From assembly GCA_950295325.1 (NCBI GenBank), contig OX485806.1:31188001-31252000 (forward strand): a stretch of DNA of 64,000 nucleotides. The letters run 5' to 3'. Source of the stretch: Polytrichum commune (lineage: Eukaryota; Streptophyta; Polytrichopsida; Polytrichales; Polytrichaceae). The notes beneath the pieces were generated by a model. That model saw only the letters and a program-made list of their open reading frames with translations. It ran no database searches and was not told where the DNA came from. Of the stretch, positions 23,585 through 36,255 are shown in pieces. Position numbers and translations under genes: made by a program. Each line of letters starts with the position of its first letter. The stretch's first letter is position 1.

Positions 23585-25330
23585 TTAATCCTCAATTTTA
23601 CTAGAGGCCCTTCCAAGAACTTGGTCAATAGATTGTGAACCCGTGCAAGAGTTAATTAACCTAATTGCTTTCTTTCGCAACGGACATCGACTTGGCAGCC
23701 GAGTTCGTGGAAGCCCTACATATATACTACTCATTCATATTGCATAAAGAGCTTCTTTCTATCATACTACATGCAAATGCATATAAAAAATATGGTTTGG
23801 TGATGGAAGTTTGTGGAGGAAGTGAAAGCCCTTGCAAATGTTGCTCGACTTTCGGCTGCAAAGGCTGAAGCTCTTGCTATCAAGGTGGAGGCTTAGTTAT
23901 CAAGCTCACAACGATCGTGCTGTGTGTTTGAACATGTGGATTTCAACCAACCTTTGAGGGTTTCACTTCACTTCTTCGCCACTCTCAATGTTTGTTGTTG
24001 AAGACATATCAGTACACTAATAATCTGGATTTGTGTGTGTTGTTGTTAAGAGTTACACAGTGCTATATAACTATTTAATGAGAATGTAATAGTTTACCAA
24101 GCAAAGTCGTTTATGTTCTATAATGTATGAACAACCTATTGACCAGTACAACTTATTCATATATCTAGCATATTATCTTATGTCAAGGGTACACACACAC
24201 ATATGTGAGATTGGTGATCGAAACTTCAAGTACGTATTTGCATTTAAGGGCACCCATGTCGTGCGAAATATTTAGTTACATAAAGGTATTCAATAAATGT
24301 TTTATATTCATTGAGAGGTTGTAAAGGCTTCCTACTCTGCAATCATCACGTTCAATGTTTATGTTTCACCTCAGCCTAGCTCGATCATCATAGACTAATA
24401 TAGTAAACATTTTCATGACTTCTTGTTATTTGTTGATTGCTTTGCATGTTGGGCTATCCTTGTTTGATTGATGAGCACCTTATGGTAGCCATTCATTTCC
24501 ACACCTTTTTTCCATGCGGCATAATTTGTGAGGATTGTTGACAAAATCTTTTCAACTTCTAGAATATATGCTATCTCATCCATTCTTTTCTCCACCAATT
24601 TTGTCGTTGTGGCTCACCAAACACTACATTATCAAACCCCTCTATCGATTGGTATTTGTGGGCCTTCACTAGGGACCATGGGAGGGTTTACGTACTCCAA
24701 CTTGGAGTTGAAAGTAATCTTTGGAGGCCAACGTGTTGCATCCACTACATTGATCTTGATGGCCCAACTGGCAATCCGTATTTGGTTATTAAGATAATAA
24801 TTAGAAAGTGTGTTTCCAAACTACGTGTATGATTCAAACCACTAGTAACACATGAACATCGAGCTCAACAAAATCGAATGCAAATGAAACAATGAAGATT
24901 CTTTGGAAGAAAGTGTATGCTTATTGGTTCATATTGAACGAACATACAAGTTTTTTTTTATATATACATGTGACATCAAAATGCTATATTGGTACATAAT
25001 ACATTGTTGCATTTGAAAGTACAAATGTACATAGAACAAACACAAAAACATATATGAATAACAAAACACACTCCGTTCTGCATAGGGACTATCGAGCACA
25101 AGGGGCTCAATGTACACCATTGATGGATAGTTATATGGAGCAAGGGCATGCTCATTCAAGCTCATAGCATTTAAAAAAAAGAAATTTGATCCCCCCCAAT
25201 GTGCTCATTGAAGCATTTTTTTTTGCCTACAAGTGTTGGTCACCAAAGGATTGATGCCTTGTCGTAGGAGGAGGAGGAGGAGGAGGAGGAGGTTATAGAT
25301 GGGCCTGGATTTGAGAAGATGAGAGTAGCT
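23585..25330. other. Intergenic with dispersed repeat 23917-24188
   Basis: 23917-24188 (TGTGTTTGAACATGTGGATT onward) is duplicated at 28495-28758 with few differences. The remainder is AT-rich with short ORFs only. A (GGA)n run is at 25265-25293. Confidence 0.5.
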
Positions 25331-25558
25331 ACATTAAATATGATATTTAATGTCATTTACCATTTGGAATGACATATTCCTATATTCTTTTTAAATTATT
25401 AGTGTGATTTTTTACCAACTAAAGATGTTAATGTTTTATAATGTCCAAACAACCAATTTGACCCCTTTTTTTTGGTAAAAATGAGATGTACAATAAGCAA
25501 TTGTAGTGTTGCATAGTTCCAAACAGTAAGTGACACTGAATATCATATTTAGTGTAGT
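25331..25558. repeat. Foldback MITE, family A
   Basis: It begins CTACATTAAATATGATATTTAATG and ends AATATCATATTTAGTGTAG. The arms include TCATTTACCAT / CAGTAAGTGAC. Same family as 600-825, 36449-36630 and 55853-56078. Confidence 0.7.
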
Positions 25559-25665
25559 TGACACATACGAACCCTACCACACCAAATTCCACCTACATTT
25601 GAGCGGATTTGTCCTTATTCCCGTTAGAATCTAGTGGCAACGGCCTACATGGGAAGTCACCCTAA

Positions 25666-26236
25666 GGGCCACTTCACACACGAGCCAAGAGCCGTGACCA
25701 TGAAATTGCAAGAGCCCAAAAGAAGTGTCGAAAGGTGTCCAAGACACCTCTAAAATCATGTAGTATGGTCACGGACCCTCAAGTGTAGTGTGAAGTTATA
25801 TGTGATGGCCCCCTCAACCAAATACTATTTCAATGAATATCTATTCACAAGGAATCCACACATCTTATAAATATAATAAATCAATGGTTGTGAGATTTCG
25901 GAGTGCCATGGTCTCCTCGTTTTGTGTTAGGCCTACCTCCAAGAGGTGGGTTCTGAGAATAGTCCAAATGACCATGACACATGACCCATTTGATGCCAAA
26001 TAGGAATCCACGTAGACTTTGCATCAACCTTGCATTCACTTATTCCGTCGGTCCTTCAAGCATAGTAAGAAGCGAACTTGGATGGCCCCACCTTTACATC
26101 CATCTTGCATTCACTTACTCCTTTGGTCCCTCAAGCTTAGTGTGAAGCGAACTTGGACGGGCTCCACCTTTTCCACCAATGAGAGTGCTCGAAGTGCAAT
26201 GGTCACGGGCCCTCAGTCTCATGTGTGAAGTGGTCC
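25666..26236. mobile_element. Tourist-like MITE, second subfamily, just upstream of H3 copy 1
   Basis: It starts GGGCCACTTCACACACGAGC and ends TGTGTGAAGTGGTCC. Internal text matches 37448-37946 in inverted orientation. It carries a local duplication of the ATCCATCTTGCATTCACTTA segment. The right end lies about 270 bp before the H3 ATG and about 95 bp before the first E2F-like motif. Confidence 0.8.
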
Positions 26237-26332
26237 ATCACACCCGCTTTCCTACCTTAGTCCAAAATCCCGGGCAGCTTTGAAAAACTTCCGATCCTGA
26301 CCGGCTATTCCCACATTCCAGGGAGTTCAAAA

Positions 26333-26382
26333 TTCCCGCGCTTCGCTTCCCGCTCCCTGTCTATCTCAAGGATTCGATAAAA
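26333..26382 (+). promoter_or_regulatory. H3 copy 1 core promoter: two E2F-like sites and an ATAAAA box
   Basis: TTCCCGC occurs at 26333-26339 and 26347-26353, and CGATAAAA at 26375-26382 is a TATA-like box about 125 nt before the ATG. E2F sites of this form drive S-phase histone transcription in plants. All four H3 genes here carry at least one. Confidence 0.6.
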
Positions 26383-26412
26383 CCACTCACCAGCACTCGG
26401 GAAGCTCACTAA

Positions 26413-26916
<504 letters not shown>

Positions 26917-26949
26917 GTCTTTGCGGCATTTGGTTACTAATTACCCAAT

Positions 26950-26965
26950 GGTGTTTTATAACACC
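26950..26965 (+). promoter_or_regulatory. Histone mRNA 3' stem-loop of H3 copy 1
   Basis: GGTGTT-TTAT-AACACC: a 6-bp stem and 4-nt loop, preceded by CCCAAT and followed by ACCAT. The canonical animal element is a 6-bp stem starting GG, a 4-nt U-rich loop, 5' flank CCAAA and 3' flank ACCCA. Size, spacing from the stop (33 nt) and flanks all agree. It would be bound by a stem-loop binding protein for 3' cleavage. Confidence 0.75.
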
Positions 26966-27925
26966 ACCATTTTGTGTGAATTTTAGCCCTCTGATCTGAT
27001 TTGGTCCTTTATTTCCGTTGCTTGTCTTCTGCCTGTCATTTTGTAGGGGAATGAAAGTATCGAAAGGTGGTCGGGTTCTTGTGTAATGGATCACTGGTGG
27101 CGTGGATGTATTGAGGCATTTCGTACCATGTGCGTCTGTCGGTAGTCTTGTTCTTAATCAGTATTGGTGCTGTATATTTAGGATTTAGGACCTTGTTATT
27201 TATGAACAGTTGGTTGCAATTTGCAAAGGAGTCATGCGGAGGTTTAGGGTTTGTCGTGATCCTTTTACAAGACCATAGCTTGCTGGCTGCAATGATGTGT
27301 TGGTCAATTGTTAGATCGAAGCTCTATGCCATCGATTTTGTCATGCATGTAACCGTTATACGTGACCGTGATCGTGGACTCACTGACACGGAAAGGCTTC
27401 TTAAATTTGGCTCGGCAGAACATCTATCTGGCTGTAGTAGAGCTTATAAGGTTCTTGCTGATTATTATATGCTTGGTGTTTTTGTTTCTGACATTTGAGT
27501 CTATGCTTTAGGGTAACCAGGATAGTTCTTTGCACCCAGTTTTGGTGTAGCTGGTTGTCATAAGAGGGCTTTAACCCCATTTCATATAATGGGATTTTTG
27601 GAGGGTTAGAGCTACTCGTGGTTGTTATTATAGTTTGTTCCATTAGTTGAACATCTATGCAATTGGTTTTCTCATCGTGCCTGTGATTGGTACACTTCAC
27701 CTTGATTGGTACTCTAAAAGCTCTGGGTTGACTTTCTGTCTTCATCCTTGTTGTGGTTTACTGGTCACCTTCTTTATCTGTTGAGTGTTGTCCTGTTGAA
27801 ATAGCAAGCAAGGCATGTCACAAGCACGAGAAGATGACTCCGTGTGTATGCCACGGTCCACAAAGACCTTACTTAGCTTGTAAATCTTAGTATCGGTTTT
27901 TGGTGAGGCAAAAGTAAATTCACAG

Positions 27926-28418
27926 GGTCAAGATCCCAATGTTTCCAAGTCCACCGGTTATTTACATGTTGTGATCTTTTGGTTTTTATTTTATTAATTC
28001 GAGGTATATTCTATAGATTCATCTGAAATGATTGGTAATTTTCCTGTAGTCTTGAACTTCAACCGGTTATTTTTTTAAACTCAACCGGTTCATTTGTAAC
28101 TAGCGATGGGTTCCCCTTGTTTGTTGATGCATGTGCACTAAGTTATGCCTCAACACTTGTTCCTAATTGTGTGAATCCTTGGCGAGAGGGATAGTGAACA
28201 GGTGAGAATTGGCCGCTAGGTACAGATGAACCGGTTCAATTTGAGAAATGACCAGTTGGAGTTCAAGACGTTAGGAAACTACCCATCATTTAAGATAAAT
28301 TTATGGAATATGCCTCAGTTTATTAAAGAAGAAAACCCCAAAGATCAGAATATGTAAATAACGAGTTGAACTTGGAAACACTAGGATCTTGACCGATTAC
28401 ATATGCCCAAAAACCTCT
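27926..28418. repeat. ACCGGTT foldback element (left arm slightly truncated)
   Basis: Two long inverted arms, each about 200 bp, with ACCGGTT-type motifs (CAACCGGTTATTTTT, CTCAACCGGTTCATTTG and inverted copies) around a TGATGCATGTGCACTAAG centre. The right end is TATGCCCAAAAACCTC. It is closely similar to 35046-35565, including DNA beyond the right end, so the two share an older duplication. Confidence 0.65.
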
Positions 28419-28494
28419 CATGACATTGGAGAGGGAATTATTGCGTACGAGGGTACCTCTCATCCATCCAACATTAAAAAAACTAAAAAAAAAA

Positions 28495-28758
28495 CTGTGT
28501 GTTTGAACATGTGGATTTCAACTAACCTTTGAGGGTTTCACTTCACTTCTTTGCCACTCTCAATGTTTGTTGTTGAAGACATATCATTACATTGATAATC
28601 TCAATTAGTGTGTGTTGTTGTTCGGAGTTACACAATGCTATATAACTATTTAATGAGAATGTAATAGTTTACCAAGCAAAGTCATTTATGTTCTATAATG
28701 TATGAACAACCTATTGACAAGTACAACCTATTTATATATCTAGCATATTACCTTATGT
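28495..28758. repeat. Second copy of the dispersed repeat at 23917-24188
   Basis: It runs from TGTGTTTGAACATGTGG to ATTACCTTATGTCAAG with a handful of differences. No coding capacity. Confidence 0.7.
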
Positions 28759-28759
28759 C

Positions 28760-29026
28760 AAGAACACATGATTTCGAAGTGCCGTGGTTTCCTAGTTTTG
28801 TGTTAGGCCTACCTCCAATAAATGGTTTTTGGAAATAGTCCAAGTGACCATGAAACATGGTCCATTTGATGCCACGCAGGAATCCATGTAGACATGACAT
28901 CCATCTTGCATTCACATACTGCGTTGGTCCCTCAAGCGTAGTGTGAAGCGAACTTGGACAGGCTCTGCCTTTTCCACCAACGAAGTGCAATGGTCACGGG
29001 CCGTCAGTCTCATGTGTAAAGTAACC
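28760..29026. mobile_element. 5'-truncated Tourist-like MITE upstream of H3 copy 2
   Basis: The promoter-proximal half of the element at 25666-26236, running from GAAGTGCCGTGGTTTCC to CATGTGTAAAGTAACCC. It is part of the duplicated H3 block rather than a new insertion. Confidence 0.7.
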
Positions 29027-29090
29027 CTAACACCCGCTTTCCTATGTTAGTCCAAAAATCCGGGCAGCTCTGAAAAACTTCCGATCCTGA

Positions 29091-29699
<609 letters not shown>

Positions 29700-29732
29700 G
29701 TCTTTGCGGCATTTGGTTACTAATTACCCAAT

Positions 29733-29748
29733 GGTGTTTTATAACACC
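29733..29748 (+). promoter_or_regulatory. Histone mRNA 3' stem-loop of H3 copy 2
   Basis: Same GGTGTT-TTAT-AACACC hairpin and flanks as copy 1, 33 nt after the stop. Confidence 0.75.
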
Positions 29749-31300
29749 ACCATTTTGTGTGAATTTTAGCCCTCTGATCTGATCTGGTCCTTTGTTGCCG
29801 TTGCTTGTCTTCTGCCTGTCATTTTGTAGTGAATGAAAGTTTTGAAAGGTGGTCGGCTTTTGCTGTAATGGAGCACTGGTGGCGTGGATGTATTGAGGCA
29901 TTTCGTACCATGCGCGTCTGTCGGTAGTCTTGTTCTTGATCAGTATTGGTGCTGTACATTTTTGTTATTTAGGATTTGGAAAGGTTGGTTGCAATTTGCA
30001 AAGGAGTCATGCGGAGGTTTAGGGTTTGTCGTGATCCTTTTACAAGGCCAAAGCTTGCTTGCTGCAATGATGTGTTGGTCAATTGTTAGATCGAAGCTCT
30101 ATGCCATAGATTTTGTAATGCATATAACCGTGATCGTGGACTCACTGACACGAATTGGCTTCTTAAATTTGGCTCGGTAGAATATCTAAATGGCTGGCGT
30201 AGAGCTTACAAGATCCTTGCTGATTATTATTTGCTTGGTGTTTTTGTTTGTGACATTTGAGTCTATGCTTTAGGTCAACCAGGACAGTTCTTTGACACCC
30301 AATTTTGATGTAGCTGGTTGTCATAAGAGGACTTCAACCCCATTTCATATGATGGGATTTTTGGCGGGTTAGAACTGCTATGTCGTGGGCTACTTATGAT
30401 TGCTATTGGAGACTAATCGATTGTTTGAACATCTATGCAATTGAGTTTCTCATCATGTCTGGGATGGGTACATCTGTTGACCGTGATCAGTAAACTCATT
30501 GATAAGAAAGGCTAATTGAATTTGGATGGGCTGAATCGTTGGCTGTTGCAGAGATTCTGAGCCTGCACATTCCATGTGCAACTCGAATGAGTAAGGATCT
30601 TACACAACCACACCAACAATTTGTCACTGTCTCGTTTAGATTGGAAAACTACCGGTAATGCTCTGTCGGTTTGGCAGGGGCTTCTGCTGGAATTGCAGTG
30701 GTCGCGGGTTTTCGGATTGCTCCGATTCCGTGCATGTGACGTGATGTGGAGACATCATAGTGAATCGTGATGCTGACGTGGTAAGTAGGACTCGGCTGCC
30801 ATATTTACCAACTTCTATGACCTCCTTTTCACGTTCTAATCAGAGCAGCCGATGATCCAGCTTGTGACACCTTAATAGCTGATGGAAGCTTTGCAAGGAA
30901 CCTCAAATGAGTATTGGGCAAGGTTTTCTTGCATCAAAACAAGTGACAAAAATGTGGGCTTTTATCTGCTTCCTTCGTGCAGATTGTTGTGGATGGCCCT
31001 CTGTCAAATGGTGTGCCACCATTGGCTATTGCCGCATGTGTGATTTTGGTTTCTATTTCATTCTAGGTTTAGATTTCTTTTATTTAGATTTCTCTGAATT
31101 GAGTATGTAGGTAACTCCAAAAGCTCTGGGTTGACTTTCTGTCTTCATCTGTTGAGTGTTGTCCTTTTGAAATTGCAAGCAAGGGGGGACAAGCACGGGA
31201 AGATGACTTCGTGTGTATGCCACGGTCCTCAAAGATCTTACCTAGCTAGTACGTTTTAGCATTGGTTTTTGGTGAGACAAAAGCAAATTCACAGGGTGAA

Positions 31301-32197
31301 CATCCTGCTTTATTCACCACATGACAGAGGCATGAACTTTTGCACTTCCTCAAAAACATGAAGACATGTTGGTGCTACATAATAGTTATCTGGGCACTTC
31401 CAGCTTCAGACGTCTGTAGCTGTTGGATCAGCTTGGGATAATGCGATTATGAAATTATGAAGATTGTTGCTTCAAGTTTCAGAATTTGAGATGCAAATTT
31501 TCGTAAGAGTCCAAAGTGAAGATTCTCTTACTCTTGCAATGATCACACATGTCTTTCACTATAGGTGTGTTCTCAAGAAGAATGGCCTTAAGAAGAATGA
31601 TCACACAAAGCCCACATAGCTTAACAAAATGGAAGTCATGTGAGCAAACTAACACCTTCCGGGTCCTCAAAATACAGCAAGAGGGAATTGTTGCATATGA
31701 GCTAACAAACCTGAAAAATAATTGTGATGCCTTTTGTTAAATGTTGAGGTATCAATTTCTAGACTTGTGGAAAATCAGCCCAATACCCCACCTGTGCTCC
31801 ACTTGTGCGAAATTGCTTAAGGTAATGGAACTAGGCACGTGTACTCTAATCATCTCACACTACGTGATTGTGTGCTGCATATCCCAGGAGGAGAAGTGGG
31901 TGCAGTGCTAAAATTGTCAATTTGAGGCAAACTTTCCTTAGTATGTATGATTTGATTTATAGGTTTGAAATTTTTATGTGGGATTATCTTTTGGAGGGAA
32001 GTTGAATGCCTTTCATGATGTGGGTCCATGAGTTGCCAAAATATTCTTCCGCATACTGCATGTGCATCTTTTTTTTGACTTGCCCACTTCTCCTAGAATA
32101 CAATCAGAGATAGTTAGCAAATCCAAATTGGGGTTGGCTGCTCTATCCCACTTTCTTATAATTCTTGGAGCCTGTGTCCAGGAAGAACTGGAGGTTA
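31301..32197. other. Intergenic, nothing assigned
   Basis: Short ORFs on both strands near 31479-31740 lack recognisable domains. No repeat structure seen. Confidence 0.45.
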
Positions 32198-32352
32198 GTT
32201 CAGATGAACTTCACACATGAGCCAAGAGCCGTGACCTTGTAATGGTGAGGACCCTTGACTCTCATCCAAAGGCCGTACCATGGGTGTTGGGAAAGCCATT
32301 TTATGTAGTCTTTGGCCCTCAAGCATAGTGTGAAGTGAGAATGAACCATGTT

Positions 32353-33852
32353 AGATTTAACCCACAAAAGGGACCAAGGTGGGGTGTTAGCTTGGATTGG
32401 TTTACGTGCAGACAACACCAAGGGGTTACAGGATCTAAGATTTGGGGACACATTAGCAAGGCTTGGAAAGTAATGGTTAATGGAACCTACCAACTTCCCC
32501 CCCGAACCAAAATGGAACTACTGCACTCTAACGTTTGGTGGTCAGAAGGCGTGGATCTCCTCAATAAAGGCATTGAATACACTAAATGCCTTCACCTCTA
32601 CCGCCAAGGGATCCGGTGTGTGGATGACGTATGGGATAGCACGGAACAAGGATTTCACACATGGGAGAGAGCAAAAGGTAAATTCAAGCTTAATGACCTT
32701 GAACAAGGTGATTGGGAGGAAGTGACGGACGAAATCTCCCGCATGTGGCGCCGCCTTCTTGAATCAAGTGAAGACTCCACGTATCCTGGCCATTGGCTTG
32801 GACTCTACATTGGCACAGAGGAAGACCCAGCCATTGTTATTAGGTGCAATGAGGATTTCATTCCCGAATGCTTCCAACGGAAAACCATCACACTTCCGCT
32901 TCCGGTGCAATGCTTCAAGGTCGGAAAACATTCGAGATGCCTCCGGGAATGGGAGAATCCTCAAGGTGAACTTGAAGGGGTGTTCCATAAGGTCAAGATT
33001 ATGCATACGCATAGAGGTCCGAAGAGAGAGGGGAAAAGAGAGGAGATCATTTTCTTCTATGGTAAATCGGCCACGTTAGAGTGGGACCCGGATAGATGGA
33101 GGTGGATTGACGGGAGCAATTTTTTGGACTATACCACCAAAGATGGCCGGGTCAACATTCTCGATAGAAACCCCGGCACCACACGGGCGAGGGACAAATG
33201 GCAAGGTTACCTCCCGGGAAACTATAAGTTCCAATGGTCACAAGTGTGGGACCCATTGAGGTCGGGTAAGGAAGCAGCATTTATTTGGTCGATTTGGCAT
33301 AAAGCGGTTGCCGTCAACGAGTGGAGGGCACGCATCGCTCCGGCCTCGATCTCTAAACAATGTGTGTTCTGCCTCCCCAACACTAGCGAGTCTGTCAAAC
33401 ATAAGTTTTGGGATTGCATCCAAGCTAGACGGGCGTGGAGATGGGCCACTTATATCATGCACGAATTGTGTGGGGTTAGGTCCGGTAACTACGACACCTT
33501 CAATTGGAAACAAGTGATTTTTGGAGAGAGAATTCCTAAGAGATATGGGAAAATGATCAAAATTTGGCACCTTCTCAGGGGCATTACCCTTTGGCACATT
33601 TGGATTGAACGTAACGACAAAGTGTTCAATCAAACCCAATGGCATGAGGCTAAGGTTAAGCAACAGATTTGGGACGCGTTGATTCTTTATGCCAAGGCGG
33701 CTTGGAAGAGAGTGGTGGATAAAATTAAGATTAGCAACGTCTCAAAAGAGGCTATGTTACGGGGTTTTGACAAAACTCGGGGGGCTAGGGGAGTTCTTTG
33801 CCGTAGACAGGATATGCAGGTTAGGTGGAACTGGCGGAGACATCATAGGTAG
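32353..33852 (+). pseudogene. C-terminal part of a LINE ORF2 polyprotein
   Basis: About 499 codons open to a TAG at 33852; the frame's first six codons come from the interrupted MITE. The distal part has the plant zf-RVT arrangement: FIWSIWHKAVAVNEWRAR, then C-x2-C (QCVFCLPN), ESVKHKFWDC, and a later TLWHIWIERNDKVFN. This region normally follows the reverse transcriptase domain of plant non-LTR elements. The endonuclease and RT catalytic motifs are absent, so no functional enzyme is encoded. Confidence 0.8.
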
Positions 33853-34153
33853 CTTGGCTTGGCCCGTTTCGGGGCCCTGTGGTTTGGCGGTTTGGGGGTT
33901 GTCCTTGGTGGGTGGGGTGGGGGTTGTCCTTGGTTGGGTGGGTCCGGGGGGTTGTCCTCGGTTGGGTGGGTCCGGGGGGTTGTCCTCGGTTGGTGTCGGG
34001 TCTTGGTTTCTCTTACGTGGCGGTGTTTTCACGCCCGAGGGGCCCCGCCTCCCCTCTTTGAGGGCGTGTTTTTTCTTTTGTGGTATCCATTTTGGCGTTG
34101 GCCCGGTTGGCCTTCTGTCTCAAAAATAAATTTTAAAATAAAAAAAATAAAAA
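32353..34153 (+). mobile_element. 5'-truncated LINE inserted in a MITE
   Basis: A 13-bp target duplication AATGAACCATGTT (32340-32352 and 34154-34166) flanks the insert. It ends with an A-rich tail (TAAATTTTAAAATAAAAA...). The 3' UTR has a G/T-rich GGTTGTCCTTGG tandem array at about 33895-33995 and a terminal GGTTGGCCTTCTGTCTC before the tail. Only the end of ORF2 is present, the usual result of incomplete target-primed reverse transcription. The open frame suggests a fairly recent insertion. Confidence 0.88.
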
Positions 34154-34609
34154 AATGAACCATGTTGCGGGACCATTGCATATTTTGTTGATAGAAAAAG
34201 AGGGGAGGATTTGGTTTAATATAATATGTCTCCAAGTTTATCAATTTAAGATAACTACTTGGTGGTGTTTGTCTGTCCTGGAATCTGTCTTGGAATCTGC
34301 CATGCAGTCTGTCCTGAAATTTGTCCTGCTGGAAAAATATTAAAAAATCCATGGTCTCCTGGAATTTGCGTCAAGCCCACCTCTTGGAGGTGGGTCTGAC
34401 GCAAATTCCGGAAGACCATGCACCCTTATCCACAACTAGCCATGTAGGACTCCATGTAGACTTTTCATCCATAAACTTTTCTTTGGGCCTTTAGGCCTTC
34501 ACCTCCTAGTGTGAAGTGAACTTGGACGGTCTCCGCCTTTTCAACCAATGAGAGCTCTTACATTGCCATGGTCAAGGGCCTTCAGCCTTGTGTGTGAAGT
34601 GGCCCTTAG

Positions 34610-34800
34610 TTACAGATGAACCGGTTCAGTTTAAAAATAACTGGTTGAAGTTGGAGACTGCATGAGAATTATCGATCATTTTAGAGGAATCCATAGAATA
34701 TACCTCGAATGAATAAAGCAAAACCGGAAGATGTCAACATGTAACTGACTGGATTTAGAAACACTAGGATCGTGACCGCCCATGCCCAAAAACTTCCCGG
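34610..34800. repeat. Single arm of an ACCGGTT foldback element
   Basis: Runs from TTACAGATGAACCGGTTCAG to GCCCAAAAACTTCCC, matching the right arm of 35046-35565. The MITE at 32198-34605 lies at its inner end. Confidence 0.6.
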
Positions 34801-35045
34801 GCATTGCTTGGAGCTCATATGAAAGTGAAGATTCTTGTTGCTGCTCATTAAATGGTCATATAGGTCCCCCCCTTCTTCCCCAATTATGTTGATTATTGAG
34901 CCTATAATGGTTATCATATTTTGTCAAATTCTTCCTGTTTTTTAGGCTCCTTCACATGCAGGTAAGATATTGGAGGCCCATGTCATATGCTAAATATAGC
35001 ATGGAACACAACCATGCAACTGAATAATGTTATGGTCAGTGTTCT

Positions 35046-35565
35046 GGGAGGTTTTTGGGCATATGTAATCAGTCAAGGTCCCAATGTTTCCAAGTCCAAC
35101 CAGTTATTTACATGTTGTGACCTTTCGGTTTTTCTTTGTTAATTTGAGGTATATTCCATAGATTCATCTAAAATGATTGGTAATCATCCTGTAGTCTTGA
35201 ACTTCAACTGGTTATTTTTCAAAACTCAACCGGTTCATTTGTGACTAGGGATCGGTTCTCCCTATTTATTGATGCATGTGCACTAAGTTACGCCTCAACA
35301 CTTGTTCCTAATTGTGTGAATCCTTGGCGAGAGGGATAATGAACGGGTGAGAATTGACCGCTAGTTACAGATGAACTAGTTCAGTTTGAGAAATAACTAG
35401 TTGAAGTTCAAGACGTAAGAAAAAATACCGATTGTTTTAGATGAATTTATGGAATATACCTCAATTTATTAAAGAAGGAAACCCAAAAGATCACAACATG
35501 TAAATAACTAGTTGGACTTGGAAACACTAGGATCTTGAGCGGTTACATATGCCCAAAAACCTCCC
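35046..35565. repeat. Complete ACCGGTT foldback element
   Basis: It starts GGGAGGTTTTTGGGCATATG and ends with the inverted copy CATATGCCCAAAAACCTCCC. The arms are about 220 bp and surround a ~75-bp centre. Relatives: 27926-28418, 34610-34800, 36256-36448, 47260-47460 and 55690-56130. There is no ORF, and no clear target duplication. Confidence 0.75.
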
Positions 35566-35569
35566 ATGA

Positions 35570-36255
35570 CATTGGAGAGGGAATTATTGCATATGAGGGT
35601 ACCTCTCATCCATCCAACATATAATTCATTCATTCTTTCATTCAAAAGTAAAAAAATAAAACTTTGATATGTACCTTTGACAATCAGATTAAAGATGATT
35701 GGTTGCAAAGTTGCAAATGCCATGTACAAGGGCAACATTGAGAACGTTGGTTCCCCCCCCCCCCAAAAAAAAAAAACATAGATGACGGGTTAACTACCAA
35801 TAGAGTTAATATGACATGTCAATACATTTTACATGTGTTTCATGGGGGGAAAATGTGAAAATGACACGCTTTGAAATGACAAACACCTATTGCCATATCC
35901 ACCCAAAGTTCCCATTGGCAAGACCTTGAATCACACAATAGACAAGAGGAGAGTGGATGATGAGCTTGCGATAGCAGTGAGACATCCTTCGACTTTTGCT
36001 TGTTATGACACACAACTGGTCTTCTCATGGATGTAAACTATATGTTATGGATGAAATGTCCTCCACATGGATAGAATAGCACAAGAGAGTTGTCCTCCAC
36101 CTTCTTCCCGTCCTTTTAAGGTAAAAATTCATTACTATTATAAGTCACTTGATTCCACGCACCGCAAAGTCCATCAGTTTTTTAATGTTTGTTCTGTAGC
36201 TTGAAAAAAAAGTAGTAAGTTAATTCTTATAAGGGACAAGTCCCAATGTACGGGA
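35570..36255. other. Intergenic, nothing assigned
   Basis: Contains a poly-C/poly-A run at 35752-35778. Short ORFs only. Confidence 0.45.

Larger units (their letters stand above)
32198..34605. mobile_element. Tourist-like MITE interrupted by a LINE
   Basis: The right end GTGAAGTGGCCC is flanked by TTA (34606-34608) and the left flank also has TTA (32195-32197), though the left terminus has degenerated from GGGCC to GTTCAGATGA. 32212-32352 and 34156-34605 together are collinear with the uninterrupted relative at 37950-38539. The inserted DNA is the LINE at 32353-34153. The central hairpin lies at about 34349-34420. Confidence 0.85.

Noticed and set aside
27130-27498. 122-codon ORF in the 3' flank of H3 copy 1
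   Set aside because: The homologous flank of copy 2 breaks the frame, so it is not under coding constraint.
33757-34161. Proline/glycine-rich ORFs in both strands
   Set aside because: They are translations of the G/T-rich tandem array in the LINE 3' UTR.
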